Shown here piece by piece: positions 1 through 13,112 of a stretch of DNA of 64,000 nucleotides. The first letter of the stretch is position 1. Each line of letters opens with the position of its first letter. The notes beneath the pieces were generated by a model. The model was not told the DNA's origin, made no database searches, and saw only the letters and a program-made list of their open reading frames with translations. Made by a program: the position numbers and the translations under genes. The stretch comes from Lithospermum erythrorhizon (lineage: Eukaryota > Streptophyta > Magnoliopsida > Boraginales > Boraginaceae). The DNA lies in contig JADFUC010002431.1 of the NCBI GenBank assembly GCA_019722365.1, positions 496,001 through 560,000 of the forward strand, read 5' to 3'.

Positions 1-1277
1 GACATTAAAAACACCGGCAAGTCCAATTATATTTGTAATGGCCTCGAAGCAACCTATTCCCTTTATCATGGTAGCCCTGAAAGTAACATATCACCTGTTT
101 CAAGGATTTCCAGAGATAATCGATCATCATCGTTTCCTGAAAGGGATTTCCCGTCCCAATGGGATTCATCTACTCCTCCCCATGACAACGAGAATGGAAA
201 ATCAGACTCTGGGCGATTATTCGGGCATGAAACTGATGGTGCTTCTAAATTGTCCGATTCAAATTTTTTCTGCCCTGCCACATTTGCTCAGTTCTACTTG
301 GATCAGTCATCATTTTCGAATTCTGGTGGACGGCTTAGTGTTTCCCGTGAAACAGATGCTTACTCAAATGCTGGAAGTGGGCATCAAAATAGACAAAACA
401 AAACCTTTAAACAAGATGCAGAGGAGCTAGAAGCTTATAGAGCATCATTTGGTTTCAGTGCTGACGAAATTGTCACTACAACTCAATATGTAGAGATAAC
501 TGATGGTTTGGATGAGCCTTTTACCATAAATCCTTTGTCCTCCACGAAGGACCAAGAGGAAACCTTGCACCTCAATGTAGGAATGAAGGAGGGACAAAGA
601 TCAGAGACGCTGCAGAAAGAGTCTCCGAGTCCACAATTTCTTAAGACGGACCCAAAAGGAGAGTACACCTGTCCTCTTGCACTTTTCATCTCTAATTTTT
701 TATGTATGTCCAAGTGGTAACTTGAGTTACCCCCCCCAACCACCCAAAAAAAGAAAAAATCTCTCCCAAATCAATCTAATCTCACTTTTTGTTCGACAAT
801 GTATATCTTTAAAATTATGCTTATGTGGTTGCATGTGATATGTTACGATATGTTCATTATCAGAGACATAAGGATAATTGAAAAATTTATCTAGTTGTTT
901 CCTTTTAATTGTTGGCTGGGTTGAGCTTTTAGGAGATCTTAAGGTTATTTATTAATTGGTAAAGAGTAAAAACGGCTAAAAAGTAAAAAACTATTCGAGG
1001 AGTCCAACACTTGCTATAGTTTATATTTCGTCTTTTAAAAATATGGCTTTCTTACCATTTCTCATCGATCCATTTCATTCTTCCCTTTCAACCAGGAGAT
1101 GTTTCTGTGCAAACTACCCATGCTGTAAGTGATGATGAAGGCATCTTTTCAAGAATGAGAAATTCAAGAAGCATCAGGAAATATGACCTTGGCTTATGCA
1201 GCTCGGATGCAGAAATCGAGTATAAAAGAGGAAGAAGTCTGAGAGAACGGAAACCAAATTTTCCATGTCACAATTAG
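1..1277 (+). CDS. At1g76660-like proline-rich (hydroxyproline-rich glycoprotein family) protein, 3' part
   Basis: The gene enters from the left edge, so the start codon is outside the window. Exon A is open in frame 1 from base 1 and reads a Ser/Asn/Pro-rich stretch followed by the block EAYRASFGFSADEIVTTTQY (about 430-490), which I recognise as the conserved core of the plant family annotated as uncharacterized At1g76660-like or hydroxyproline-rich glycoprotein family. The last exon reads SIRKYDLGLCSSDAEIEYKR and then GRSLRERKPNFPCHN, with a TAG at 1275-1277, matching the family's usual C-terminus. The junction is not fully settled. Donors at 671 (GTCCTC) or 704 (GTATGT) both join in frame to an acceptor ending at 1098, while the neater CCAG at 1092-1095 would create a stop with them. 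Biochemical function is unknown to me; family membership rests on the two motifs. Confidence 0.72.
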
Positions 1278-2383
1278 CTACCTTCTTCCGTTCTTCCTAA
1301 CATATGAATAGCTTGGTATTTCATGCTTTTCTTGGCTGTCGTCGTTTCTGTTGTTCTGTGGTGCGCTTTTGTTCTAACCCACTGTTTCCGTTCTTTCTTG
1401 AGTTGCGTTGCGACGACTGTATGTTGTTTAATTATCTTCATATGGGTCTAGGAATTAATGTATGGATCTGGAATACATTCCACTTCTCAAACTTCACTTG
1501 GTACAGTTCTGAACCTCTGTAAATGATCATGAATGGTTGTGCTTACAAACTCTTGCCTAGAACTGGTCTTTTTATTACTTGAACTATGCCACTGTAAATT
1601 TTATTGTAGTCCTGCCGTTCAATCCTTTCATTCTGGTCTTTACCAGGTTTAATGAAATGACCATTACATAATTTCATTTTTTACCAATCACAAGTTCTTT
1701 GGTTTTTCCAGTCTGGGACTGGAATTGTGTGTATCCACATTAGCCCCCACTCTACATGTGACCCCCATATACTTATATACCTAAGTGATTATAATATGAT
1801 CACAAAATTAGCAATGACTTGTTTATCTGTTTATTGTAGAAAAACAAGTAATTAATGTTGGATCACATGCCGTTGACCACCTACAATTATTTTTCATGCT
1901 TCCCAGTTACACACGCAGGGAGTGGGCAACGACCTTATGGCTAAGATGCTAACATGCATTGAGTTCTTCGCAAGAAGGTGACTACATAAATCTAACTAGA
2001 GGACTCGAATGGGAGTGATTGCTCGCTTGGTTTGAAGATAAACCAAGCGAATCATACACCTCGACATAGCTTAGGTACATGTTTTAGCTCAACAAACACA
2101 AAGACATCCAAAGACAGTCAGACATAAGGTTTACCTCGAAATGGAACACATAAAATCATCACATTAATCTCACGCCATTGGTAATAACATTATAACAGAT
2201 ATGATTTCGATCCTAAGTGTCATGCATTGGCTTGAAAACATTCACCTCTCACTGTCTAACATTAAGAACTGGTGACCAAACATGCCCGAAGACTCCAGAA
2301 ACATCAATTCACAACAACACATTATGAAGTGATAATACCAAAAGTAAGCAGAATATCTACTTTGACAGTTCCACACAAGGGTC
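1278..2383. other. Convergent intergenic interval and 3' UTRs
   Basis: No coding region is supported here. The first 300-400 bases are T-rich and look like the 3' UTR of the left-edge gene. The right part holds the 3' UTR of the minus-strand UPF0047 gene. Short open frames such as 1304-1522 show no recognisable protein. Confidence 0.6.
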
Positions 2384-4934
2384 TCATATTCCGTTTAGTG
2401 TGACCACAATATTCCGCGCTGTAGGATAGTCTCGATGCTCACATAGCCATATTCCCTGAGACCAACACACAAAAAATAGTAGCATTAGCTGTTAATATTA
2501 CAACTGAAGCGAATATCAAAGACATTTACTAACATGCTAAGCCATTATATGAAAAGGGATACTACACCTCCTATTAGTTGCACTCAAAGCATCGATCTTC
2601 CCACACACAATCACCACCAGAAGAAAAGGAAAATGAGGAAGCGATGATCTCCACAACTTGGGGGTAAGATTAATTGTAACCTTAACTTAAAAAAGGATCA
2701 TAGTTCATACTACCAGCCCTTAGCAAGATCTTTTTTATATTGTTTTCCATGAAGCTCTGTATTATAGTAGTGTAGGACAAATATAATCTCTTAAATTAAC
2801 ATCTAAATCCAATATGAACAAAAGCACAGACAGAATGCAAGCCCTAACCTGCCAAGTACCCATGTTTAGCTTCCCATTGGAAATAGGTATCCTGTTATCA
2901 TGATATATAGATTAGGACTTTCAAGAGCAATGTGTTAAAAGTCTCGACTGACAGTTGAAAGGATTTAGATTATCCATACGTGAGTTCACAACCAAACATG
3001 GAAGATTTGATATGTGCAGGCATATCATCAGGGCCTGAAACATTAGCATATTTACAATCAGCAAGTTCTTATTCCTTCCAAAATTGAACACACCCTGTTA
3101 GTCAAACACTGCTAAACTACCAAAACATTAGCATATTTTCTACTGTAAGATAATTGAATATTAAGTTAAATACCGGTAACTACCAAAAGATCATTGAATA
3201 TTGAGTCTAGTCAATTTAATTAGCTACATATCATGTCTGTTACACGAAAAGAAAAGAAAAAATAAATTATCTGCATAACTCTGCTAACCTTCAAGTGTAT
3301 GCCTCCAAGGTGCAGACGCCCCCTGAATTAATGATTTGCAAGAAAAAGAGAAGTCAAGCTACGGTTTTTCCAACTCAGTTATAACTGATATATGTAAAAC
3401 AAACCTCTGGAACCACTGTGTTGAGGAACGTCTCAGTGTCGGCTCGAACATCCGAGTCATAATTCTCATTAATGGTGAGAGAAGCACTCGTGTGATGTAC
3501 TGTTACATTACAAATAAAGAAGTGTGATATAAGCTATAGAAAGTTCATGCATAGATACAGAAACTCATCACAAAATTACAGGATGTCAACTTACAGAAAA
3601 AATGTGCAAGGCCGCAATTAAATCCAGACAAGTCTTGCCCAATTTCCTTCAGAATCTGATGCAGGTATCAGAATGACTAAAGTCGTGTTATCCATAGGTA
3701 AACTACAGCAGAGACAAAGCTACTAATACAATAAGCAAGGAATGCAATGCACACTTGACTCCTTATCCAGTGATTTATTTATGGGTAAAAAACCTCAAAC
3801 TGCAAAGTTGCAAGTGTGAGAGTGTTTTATTACATACTCGGAACAAGTACGAGTACTTTAATGTTAACATACAGTTGTAAATGAATTTGGAAAAGGGTTT
3901 GAATCATTTAATTTAACCTCATAAAACCTTTGACCAACTTTTACTCTCTCCATCAAATTTTGATTGACAGATTACAATCTTTTTTTTTTAAATATAAGAA
4001 ATGCATTGGAACTAGTCATACCAAGAATGTTAATTAGCCTAAATAAAACATAATATGCCAATCTCCCCCATTAAAATGACATAGATGGAGCATTTATGTA
4101 TCCAAAGCCTATGCTCATCAATTCACACAGGAAAGTCGGGGACAAAATATTTTCTCCAAGCATTTATGAAATCGAAGATTCTATATTCATTGGCTCTTGG
4201 ATATTATGGAACAAATCAAAATGAGCTGCATTCTGTTCATCTTGCTTGTGTGTAGTAGTTGATAGCGTTGCGCTTGGCTCTAGGTCAATTGAAACAGTCT
4301 GCATGTTATTACAGCTACAATTTGAGTTGCATCTTATCGGCCCATAAACTTAGGCGGAGGCTTTTCACTCTTTAAAGGCGTTGGGGCATGTTGACGTATC
4401 AATCACTCGAAGTTAATCCAGCAAGCTAAAGCATGAGTATACAATATATAGTTTGCCATCAACAGATACACTACTAGAAACCAAAGTACCAAACCCAATT
4501 AATCAAACAAAATAATCATTTCCACATATATCTTCTCAATTTATTTCAACAATTATGAGCATTAGAAAAAAAAATGCCAATTATAAAAACTGAATCCTTT
4601 TAGCATTAGAAAAATAAATACATATACCAATCATAAAAATCCAATCTTTTTAGAACTAGTAAACAATTACTCATGAAAATAATAAAAATCTAATCTTTTA
4701 AGCAATAAAAAATAAATAATTATAAAAATAGTAATAAAAACTAACCTTTGGGGTAATTAGGTGGCACCCACGTTTTTGTGGGGTAATAGTAATTTTCTTC
4801 TGAGCCCATTTGGGAACAGTTACTGTTGCAGTTTCAGAAGCCATAGCCATTGAAGATGGTTTTTTCAAGCTTTTTTTACAATTAATATTACTACTATTAA
4901 AGGGTTTTATTGATGATGATGATATTGTTTGCAT
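2384..4934 (-). CDS. UPF0047 / YjbQ family protein (secondary thiamine-phosphate synthase-like)
   Basis: Seven exons were traced by homology and GT-AG sites: 4746-4934, 3595-3655, 3405-3499, 3289-3322, 2980-3034, 2849-2891, 2384-2455. They sum to 549 bases, giving an unbroken 182-residue protein. Diagnostic blocks are PKWAQKKITITPQKRGCHLI, HTSASLTINENYDSDV, GPDDMPAHIKSSMFGC and NGKLNMGTWQGIWLCEHRD, ending VVTLNGI. This is the plant UPF0047 protein (Arabidopsis At1g21065 type). Bacterial YjbQ has weak thiamine-phosphate synthase activity, but the physiological role is not settled. The first ATG (4934) adds a Ser/Lys-rich stretch that could be an organelle transit peptide. A second ATG near 4848 would start MAMASETATV, closer to short homologues, so the start is uncertain. 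One exon is only 34 bases long. The position before HTSAS is His rather than the more usual Gln. Confidence 0.93.
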
Positions 4935-7900
4935 TTTTTATTTATTTTCAAGAACTGTAATTTTCTACTAGTAGTAGTATTCTTTTTGTTTTAGTTTATT
5001 ATTTATTTATTATTTTTGTGAATGTATAAAAATATTGTGGGAAAAAAGGGGGGCCAATTGAAATTGTGGAGTACCTAATATTTGGTCCATCACTTTCAAA
5101 ATATTTAAGACAAATCACAAGAATTTGGCATATTAAAAGGTTTTGTATAGTGTTAAAATACAAATTTAATCCGTCCATTTTTTTCAATTGGGTCTAAAAT
5201 GATTTGCGTATTCCTTAACGTTACATCATGCGTCGATAATTTGTGAGATGTTAAATCGCTTGTTATTTTTTAAAAGATTTAGATATTAGGAAACTTAATA
5301 TGATCTTCCATGAAGATGAATTTAAATTATTAAATTCCGATTGTAAGTGCTCCTCCACTTTGTTTTCTTAAAGACGAAATGATTGAAGAGAAGCATCTGA
5401 TCGAAAAAGTGTTGAGCAAAATATGGTGGTAATGAATTTATAGATTTAATGGAATCAATAATTCAATGTAAAGATAAATTAAAAGTGCGTATTCATATAA
5501 CGGAAATCACCTGTAGTTAGATCAGGCTTGATTAGATTTAGTTGTTCCAATACACAGAGACACATATAGGTGAGTGGTGGAGTCTTTCAGACACTAGTGA
5601 TTAGTCTATCTACTGATATCTCCATGTCCATTATGCATTTATACAAGGAGTTCAGCAGGCGTTTGCAGATCGACTTTACACTTAGCAGTGGCTATAAGCA
5701 TAACAAAATGCAAAAGCCAACAAACAGCTTAACACGCCCGCATGTCTATTAACATGACTCTGACCGACAACATATACTAAAATTAAAGCTCCAATGCTTG
5801 ATGAAAGTTGACGCCATAACCTTTCATTAATTCTTTCTTTAGGAGTTCATTTTTATTTTTTTTCACCTCTTAATTGGAATCCTAGATTATGTTAAATTCA
5901 AATTAATTGGATGCGTTTGTATTTTATAAATAAATTTTTGAAGGTTTTTGTTTTATTTTTTGTTTTAATACATGTAAAGTTTAAATAATTAGAGTTGAAA
6001 TTATGTTTACCATATCATTTTATTGAAATTTATTGATTCTCAACATTATAACAAAATCAATCCATCAATTTCATTCACTTTATAATTTGAATAGGATTTC
6101 ATATGAGGGAGAATATTAAAGGAGTATTGAATCAAAAGTAATGGCAATGTCAAGCGTCTGAGGTGGTTATTTAAGCGTTATTTGAACAACATATGGTTTT
6201 AGGTTGTTTGATAGGCTTGAGTCAAAGGCGCAGTGGTAAAAATATAAATAAATTGGATTGAAAAATTCGAGGTTAAATATAGTTTAGAATTTTTAAGTGA
6301 ACTAGCAAACATAATACGTTCATCTTTTTGATATTTGAATTTGAATAAACAATAATTTAATCTCATTTATAAATTTTCGGATAGAGATATAAGACATAAG
6401 AATACACATTTTTTGGATCCAAATCTTGATGGTCTTCAAAATCAGCCACTTTTCTCCACATTAGTTGAAGATTTGGCGGTTGCGCGTCTACCAAGTAAAT
6501 TGACTATTCACACCTATTTTCGGATGTTCTAATCCCGAAATGGTAGAATTCCCTTTTGACCTTTTGTGTTCATATTGTACGAGTATAAAAAATCATTTGA
6601 CTTTAACTAAGTGAATTTATTGATCCTAATTACTCTCTCCATTTTAAATTAATCGTTTTTGATTTTGAGAATATATTTTAATCATTAATTATTTATTATA
6701 TTCATTATGAAAATTATAATAAAATAATATTATGAAAATATTTTAAAAACGAATCTAATGATATTAATTTTATATTTTTTGAATTAGTAAATAAAAAGTA
6801 ATTTGTGATCAAAGTCTTGACACGAAATCTTAAATATTAATTAATTTAAAATACGGTGAGTATCAAATATTACATCATGATTAGATAGAAGTAAAAACTA
6901 CTGGCCTAAAGTCCTAAACCATACATGGTGTAGTTTCATTGACTATCTTTAATCCGTTAGTTTTGATAGCTCCTACATGTATACAATTAATTAAGGACTA
7001 ATCACTACTTATATTATATATGGATGCAACTATATATTCCTAGTCCCAATGCTCGACATATTAAGCTTCTGGAAACATCAATTTATTTTGTGCATGTTCA
7101 TAGAAATGATATAATTCAAATTTTGAAGTATTTCTTATGACTTGTTGCTTAGTGGTATCAATGATTGGTTCGGTGTGCATTTAACAATAGGTGTTTGGTT
7201 CACAATCTGATCCTTTTCGGTATATATCATGTTCTCATTTTCAGTGTGTTAGGGGCTGAGTATGAACAAGTTTTAACTTAGAAGTGCCATTATATGAAGA
7301 CCATGGGCTTGATTGTTGTTGATTAAACTATGGAAAAGTGAGATGGATGAAATTATGAAATAATACGTGGAGAAGACAAATAAAGTCATCTGTTTATAAT
7401 AAATATACTACTCCGTATCAACGATAATTTGTATGAAACAATAATTTGTATACTTGGGGAGAAAAAATCCCTACTTTAAATTAAATCCAAAAGAAGACGA
7501 CAGGTAAAAAGTATCATACTTATTTTGGTATATTTTGTTACGCCAAAAGATTGATTATTGTGTTAGTCAGATACAGCTTGCATCATATCCTATTGAGGTT
7601 TAGTTAATCAATTAGTGTTAATCGAAGCACAACTTGCACCATATCTTAAGGTTTAATTTGTTTGTTATTATTAAACTATCTGAATTCATTTGACATAATC
7701 TTTTGATTTTATTAATCAATCCAACCGAACCATGGCAAAGAAAGCAATCAATGAAAATTATGTTCCCAGTTAACAAAGAAAGTAAACATAAAAAACAAAT
7801 TACTTGGATTAAGTTGGTAATTGCATTCTTTCTTAACAAAACAGGAACACAAAAATATCCAAAATAAACTCCCATCTATCAACTATTTATACATGTTGGG

Positions 7901-7963
7901 AGATCCAATGCAAATATTACAAACATGATTTTTCTTATTTAATATTTCATGTAGTAATAATAA
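4935..7963. other. AT-rich intergenic region
   Basis: This lies between the divergent 5' end of the UPF0047 gene and the 3' end of the PADRE gene. It should contain the UPF0047 promoter near 4940-5200. I see no conserved protein; the frames at 4999-5187, 5570-5752 and 7618-7875 are short and lack family motifs. One TACTCCGTA 9-mer lies at 7409-7417. Long poly-A/T tracts dominate. Confidence 0.6.
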
Positions 7964-8620
7964 TTAATGAGACTGAAGAACTGTTCCTTCATAAATAGTA
8001 GAAAGCTTGAGCCTAAAAGATCGAACTGCCAATTTAGCTCTTTTTGAAGACAATCTTTGCAATTTCCTCATCGACCCAGATCTTGAAACTCCATTTCCAC
8101 TAAACCCCCCTATTTTACTTTGCAAAATGTGATCATTTTCTGAATAATCCACCTCTTGTTGCCGAATATCAAGCATAATAGGAGAAATCCTAGCTTTTTT
8201 ATTATTCTTCCTCCGCGGAGAGCAACAGCTCAACGCGGAGGCAGAAGCAGAAGAGGAGGAAGTAGCAAATGTTGTTTGCAGCGCGACGCTGGCTTTGACT
8301 GCAAGTGCAGCCATGTCCGTCGCGCTGAGTTTATAATGGAGCTTGCTTTCATGCAGCATGAAATATATCTGTCCAGCTTCAAGTTGGTATTCTTTTTTCA
8401 AAGGTGAAATGAATTCATCAAAATTTAATCTGTCTGAATTGCATAAAAAACAAGGGTCCGATTTGGGTGGGTTATTTTGTTGTTTTTCAAGAACTTCTGA
8501 AACTGTTACAGGAACTGGAAATTCAAGCAAATCTCCATTCAATGAGATCACATGTGCCAAGGGTGCACCACCATCAGCACCACTGTTTGGTGACAAAGAT
8601 AATGATACACAACCACCCAT
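7964..8620 (-). CDS. PADRE (DUF4228) domain protein, N-myristoylation start
   Basis: Single-exon gene of 218 residues. I chose the ATG at 8618-8620 because it begins MGGCVSLS, the standard start of this plant family: Gly2 is a myristoylation site and Cys4 a likely palmitoylation site, implying membrane attachment. An upstream in-frame ATG (8686) would add a hydrophobic leader that homologues lack. The PADRE core is visible as HVISLNGDLLEFPVPVTVSE, CFLCNSDRLNF and EYQLEAGQIYFMLHESKLHY, followed by LSATDMAALAVKASVAL. A Ser/Ala-rich linker, a basic RRKNNKKAR patch and a Lys/Arg-rich C-terminal segment (KLQRLSSKRAKLAVRSFRLK) follow. PADRE proteins are often induced by pathogens or abiotic stress; that is family knowledge and not seen here. 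A TATA-like element sits about 130 bases upstream. Confidence 0.92.
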   Translation of the reverse strand: MGGCVSLSLSPNSGADGGAPLAHVISLNGDLLEFPVPVTVSEVLEKQQNNPPKSDPCFLCNSDRLNFDEFISPLKKEYQLEAGQIYFMLHESKLHYKLSATDMAALAVKASVALQTTFATSSSSASASALSCCSPRRKNNKKARISPIMLDIRQQEVDYSENDHILQSKIGGFSGNGVSRSGSMRKLQRLSSKRAKLAVRSFRLKLSTIYEGTVLQSH

Positions 8621-8748
8621 TATTATTATAGAAAGGGATGAAATAGTGAAGTTTGAGATTTGAGAGAAGAAGAAATTAGGAATCAAGAAAGGAGAGATGT
8701 TTTTGAGAGGTGTGTGAAGGATGAATGGGAATGGAGGGAGGGGGAGGT

Positions 8749-8759
8749 TTTATATATAG
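8749..8759 (-). promoter_or_regulatory. TATA box of the PADRE gene
   Basis: On the minus strand this reads TCTATATATAA, about 130 bases upstream of the chosen ATG at 8620. The distance suits a plant core promoter with a leader of about 100 bases. This is a motif match only. Confidence 0.55.
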
Positions 8760-11700
8760 AGGCTAGAGCATATTTTGTTAGTACCAGCTGTCAACGGTCT
8801 GAGTAATCTATAGTTCTATACTCTGGATACTTTATCTAAAAAATCTGATTCGGATAGAAAATTATGGCATACTCGAAATAATCGATTAATTATTCGACTA
8901 ATTAAAATATTTACATTCGATATGTGTTAAAATCAACTTGTTCATAGCTTTTCTGCCCATTCATATGTGATATGTGTAAATTAATTGATATGAATCTACG
9001 ATAAAAAACTTCAGCTGATACTAGCACATTCACATCCGTCGTGATTAAAAAGTTTATGAATCCGAAACAATAGAATAATTATCAGAAGCTAGATAAAGTT
9101 TTAGCCGGTGAGGAATCACATATGACTTCAAATAAGTATTTATCTTTTATCTGTCATATATAACTATACGTGATGCGTAGAGTAATATGTTGTCCGAATA
9201 TCGAAATTTAATGTCCAAGAAAAATAAAGATCCAACTACATCAATTTATATCACATGGTGACATATGTATCACCAGTGAAAGAATTGCAGGGTATGGTTC
9301 GTCCCTCCTAATTTTTGGAAAAATTTAATTTTATTAATTATTTTTCCAAAATTATAGTTATTTTAAAAAATTATATTGGTTCACATATTTTTTATTTATA
9401 AATATGATATCGAAGTAATTGATTTCTTTATATAAAAATCATGATTCGATTTCAACTGCAATGTGTGTCTTAGGATTATATTAGGATGAGTTATAGATCT
9501 AATGTCGATGTAATGTCGATGGGTAAACGAGATTGTCTTGTCGTATTGTGTTAGTTAAAGAGTGGAGCCTTAGATTGTCTCCGAAAAGGACGGCGTATAT
9601 TGGGAAAAATTGAAAGGGTTGGTGTCCTCACACGGCAGCTTCGGACACAATGTATAGAATAGAACGTTGCTTCCCAAGATTTTGATCATATAGTAAGCGG
9701 TGACGTGGTTTATGGTAGACCACATTGAATCTTTCACAATGGAGATATACAAGTTGTCAACAACCAGAGAACCGAGTCTGTAATTATTTTTATACTCCCT
9801 GCTACATGCTGGTATCTTTTCACAGTCTTTAATTTTTTGTTTGAAATATTTCTCTTTTTAGTATAAAAAATTATATTTTACGTTTTAAATATCTTTTATT
9901 TATTTTTTTGTTATTAAATTATCAATAAATAGATTATATATAATTTTAATTAATTATTACATTTATATTTTTGATATCTTTTAGTAGTTTTTATTTTTCT
10001 TAATTTATGTGTAAATATTTAGAAAAGCAGCCAAATGGGCGAGGGGATATTATATTTAGTTAAAATTATGATATATGTTTATTTTAAATTTACAAATTGA
10101 CTTTTAAAACTAAAGAAGATGGTATCAATTGGGTGGGGTTACATGTGAAATTTATTAACAGATTGCTTCCGATATCATTTTACGAGTCCGTGAGGTTTCA
10201 TCATAAAATCAATTTGTAATTGGAGGGATGAGTTGGCTAATAAAATCTTATTAATTAATTTGTATTTTAATCATCTTTAATTTTTACGTGATATTAGGTC
10301 TTTTACATCCTTTAATAATAAAAAGATAGAATAATATTTTCCAATTGACTCGATATAAAATATAATGATTATATGACGTGCAATAAGTCATCTTATTAGT
10401 TTATTTTATTGTTGCGAAAATCATATACTCAGTAATTATTTTTTGATACTTGGAAGACATGAAAATACGTGGACGATAACTAATTTATTTAGACGTAATT
10501 AAATGTATTACATACTCCGTATCATTTACAAGTCAAGCATATACTTGTCGAGAAATTAATTGGGACACGTAGTATTTATATCGAGAAATTGACTTGATTG
10601 CTATTTGATGGTTTGTGTGTTCATGGATCACATTCTATGATATGTAATTATGTATACATCCATATCAGATTATTATCGGTAGACAAGCCCATATGGAGGA
10701 AATTAAAGCAGTAACTAGTGAGGTTCAATTTCTCATTTTGGAATTGATCCATGCAGCTTTTGTATAGTCATGCAATTATCTCTCTGATCTGATATGTCCA
10801 ATAATACATTAAATAATTAATGTTATGGAATTCATATGTACGGTGTTGACATTTGCTTTTCTAGGTTTTGAATTTTATATACTCTTACCATTCTTTCTAA
10901 TCTTTGAAATAAAATACTCCGTATTATTACCAAGCTAAGTATTTATTGAAAACGATTGAGTTGACATGAAATAAACTACTAGTAATTAAATTCATTCTCG
11001 CTGGTCCTAGTTATTTATCCATGTTAAGTGACAATTTTCTGCCGTAAAACTTTAACTATATTATCTCGTTGAATATGATACATACTCCGTAGGAGTTCGG
11101 TAGCTTAAATTATACTTATATCTCAAGAGTGATATATGGTGGATTTAGCAGTCTCTAATTTAGAAAATTATAGTATATTGTTTAATCATTAGCATACTTT
11201 CAATCACATTTTAAATCTATGAAGTGTAGCTGAATTTGTGACATGAAATATTTTGTCAAGGAATACTATGACACCATTGATAAATTGATTTTGTTCAACG
11301 TACAAGTAAAATTATAAAATAAGAAATTAAGTGTAGCTAATTTGGGGGTGAGCGAAATTAGGGGAACTAATTTGAGAGGGAGGGATTTCAATTTTTTATT
11401 TAATTAATTAAAATATACATTATCAATTTTAACCTTGTAAACATGATACTTACAACCCATTGTAAGCATTTATATATAACTAACATAATCTTATTATTTT
11501 TCAAATGAGTACTACGTGTCTACGTCTATGCAAGAAAAGTTGCCACTCTTCGTTGTACCAGACCACCTTTTCTTTTTTAATTAACAAAGAAATTAAGAAA
11601 GAATCAAATCCGCGACTCTATTCATTTTATAATTGTCAAAATCTACAAGTTGAAACTAAGATCAATCAATACCAATTAGCCACCAAGCGACCCCAAATTT

Positions 11701-11816
11701 TTTATGTGTAAAAATAACATCAAATTACTAGCTACAATGCTACTTAGTACTAGTATTATGGAGTGTTATTTATTAATATGGCAGAAACATGGTTGGACAT
11801 TATCATTATTGCTTTG
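8760..11816. other. AT-rich intergenic region
   Basis: No gene is supported. The region contains three copies of the 9-mer TACTCCGTA (10513-10521, 10915-10923, 11083-11091). The frames at 9570-9752 and 11505-11711 are short and show no recognisable domain. The base composition changes abruptly at about 11820, where the LTR of copia element 1 begins. Confidence 0.6.
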
Positions 11817-12190
11817 TGTAAAATTATAATCTCTCCCATGATATTATTGATATTTCAAAAAAAAATTATATATAGTGTTCTGATATATAATAATAATTTC
11901 TGACTAAATATACACGAGTCCAAATTATATCTTTGACATATCTGTGCTTCGCGATCGGGAGATAGTTCGGAGACTACGCTAACTCCGAACTTATCCGCGA
12001 ACTATCTCTAGAGCGCCAAAATACTCGAGGCGTCGGGACATGGGTGGGACACGGAACTCCGACCTATGTCCGTTCGGCAATACGTATCTGGCACGCCGAG
12101 TTAGGCGTGAGTCTAAAATCTTCGAAACTGCGAAGTGAAAAAATAATTGTATGCGTTTACGAGGGCACTTACATTAAAGATATACGCTAG
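11817..12190 (-). repeat. 3' LTR of copia element 1
   Basis: It begins TGTAAAATTATAATC on the plus strand and shares colinear blocks with 16363-16680: TGTTCTGATATA, AATATACACGAG, a GGGAC...TGGGACAC block, GCAATAC and TACATTA. The inner right boundary is approximate. It is about 60 bases longer than the other LTR, so indels separate them. Confidence 0.7.
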
Positions 12191-12383
12191 TTGATTTGTA
12201 GTAGAAACATGAGTCGTCGAATAATCCCATCAATCTTGCGTCGCGTGAAAATGACAATCACGATCTCGATATGTTTGAATTAGTTAGGTGAAACAACTTT
12301 AGTTTTGAGCAAATGAAGCTGGCCGTATTATCACTTAATGATTCGGCCGCCTTTTAGTATGGAAGGCAGCACGACGCAGCATT

Positions 12384-12596
12384 TCAATTCATGAGCTTCC
12401 ACGCCGAGGATCGATACTGCACCTCGGCCGAAGACCGAGACACGTAACACAGCAGTCTTCCACGTGAAAGAGGAGAGTCGCCCAAAAAATTATCAACAGA
12501 GGGCAGAGAGGAAGCGGCAGTAATGGGACAAGCTCGCCCCGTCAGAATCCACCCAGCAAAATCAGAAAGTTTCAGCGTACTGCAGGAGCTCGACAA
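12384..12596 (-). pseudogene. Copia RNase H remnant
   Basis: The frame contains VSRSSAEVQYRSSAWKL, corresponding to the copia RNase H signature normally written VSRSSAEAEYRA. A preceding SDFAGWILTGRACP resembles the SDWAGCP block with one residue changed. It lies immediately inside the 3' LTR, as expected for the end of a copia polyprotein. It is disconnected from the RT fragment by frameshifts. Confidence 0.75.
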
Positions 12597-12797
12597 TATC
12601 CACTGACACAGGCATCCTTTGAATATTTAACCACACGAAGCGCGACCAATGATCTGGCGAGTGATGTAAAGGCGAGGCAAAACATGTACTACGGAAAATG
12701 ACAAATCGAGGCGAGCAAGGAGATAAAATGCTTGACCCACTAAACGACGATAGCGTTCGCTGTCCTTCAACAATGCACTAGACGAACTCGCCAGCTT

Positions 12798-13112
12798 CTA
12801 ATTTTGTTCCATCGGGAACCCGAGTTTGGAGACAGACACAGCGAGAAATAATATCAGGCATATTTCAGCCGACTCGAGAAATATCCACTTAACGCTCTGA
12901 ACAACCTCGGCCCCAAGAGAAATATTTAAGAACCCTAAATCCTTCATATGGAAGCATGGTGAGATACTTAAATGCGAGGAGAATAGGGTAGAATCATTTC
13001 CAGAAATAATCAAATCATCAGCATATACGGTACATCCAAGCAGCCCCGTTCTTACCTGAGTAAACAAGAATAATCCCCGAGTAAAGGCTGGATAAACCAC
13101 TACGTCTTCCAA
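12798..13112 (-). pseudogene. Copia reverse transcriptase remnant
   Basis: It contains VYADDLIISGNDS, the copia RT catalytic motif, with YADD in place of the usual YVDD. It continues into FHMKDLGFLNISLGAEV, the conserved FHMKDLG..LGIEV block, and ends near GFPMEQN. The upstream RT motifs are not in the same frame. Identification is firm at domain level, and the fragment is non-functional. Confidence 0.85.

Noticed and set aside
1304..1522. Plus-strand frame of 72 codons after the first gene
   Set aside because: It lies in the expected 3' UTR, is Phe/Cys-rich as T-rich UTRs often translate, and has no homologue that I recognise.
4999..5187. Short minus-strand frame in AT-rich DNA
   Set aside because: Composition-driven sequence with no motif; it lies in the likely promoter of the UPF0047 gene.
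8156..8663. Two plus-strand frames antisense to the PADRE gene
   Set aside because: They are shadows of a clear minus-strand coding region with the family motif and start context.
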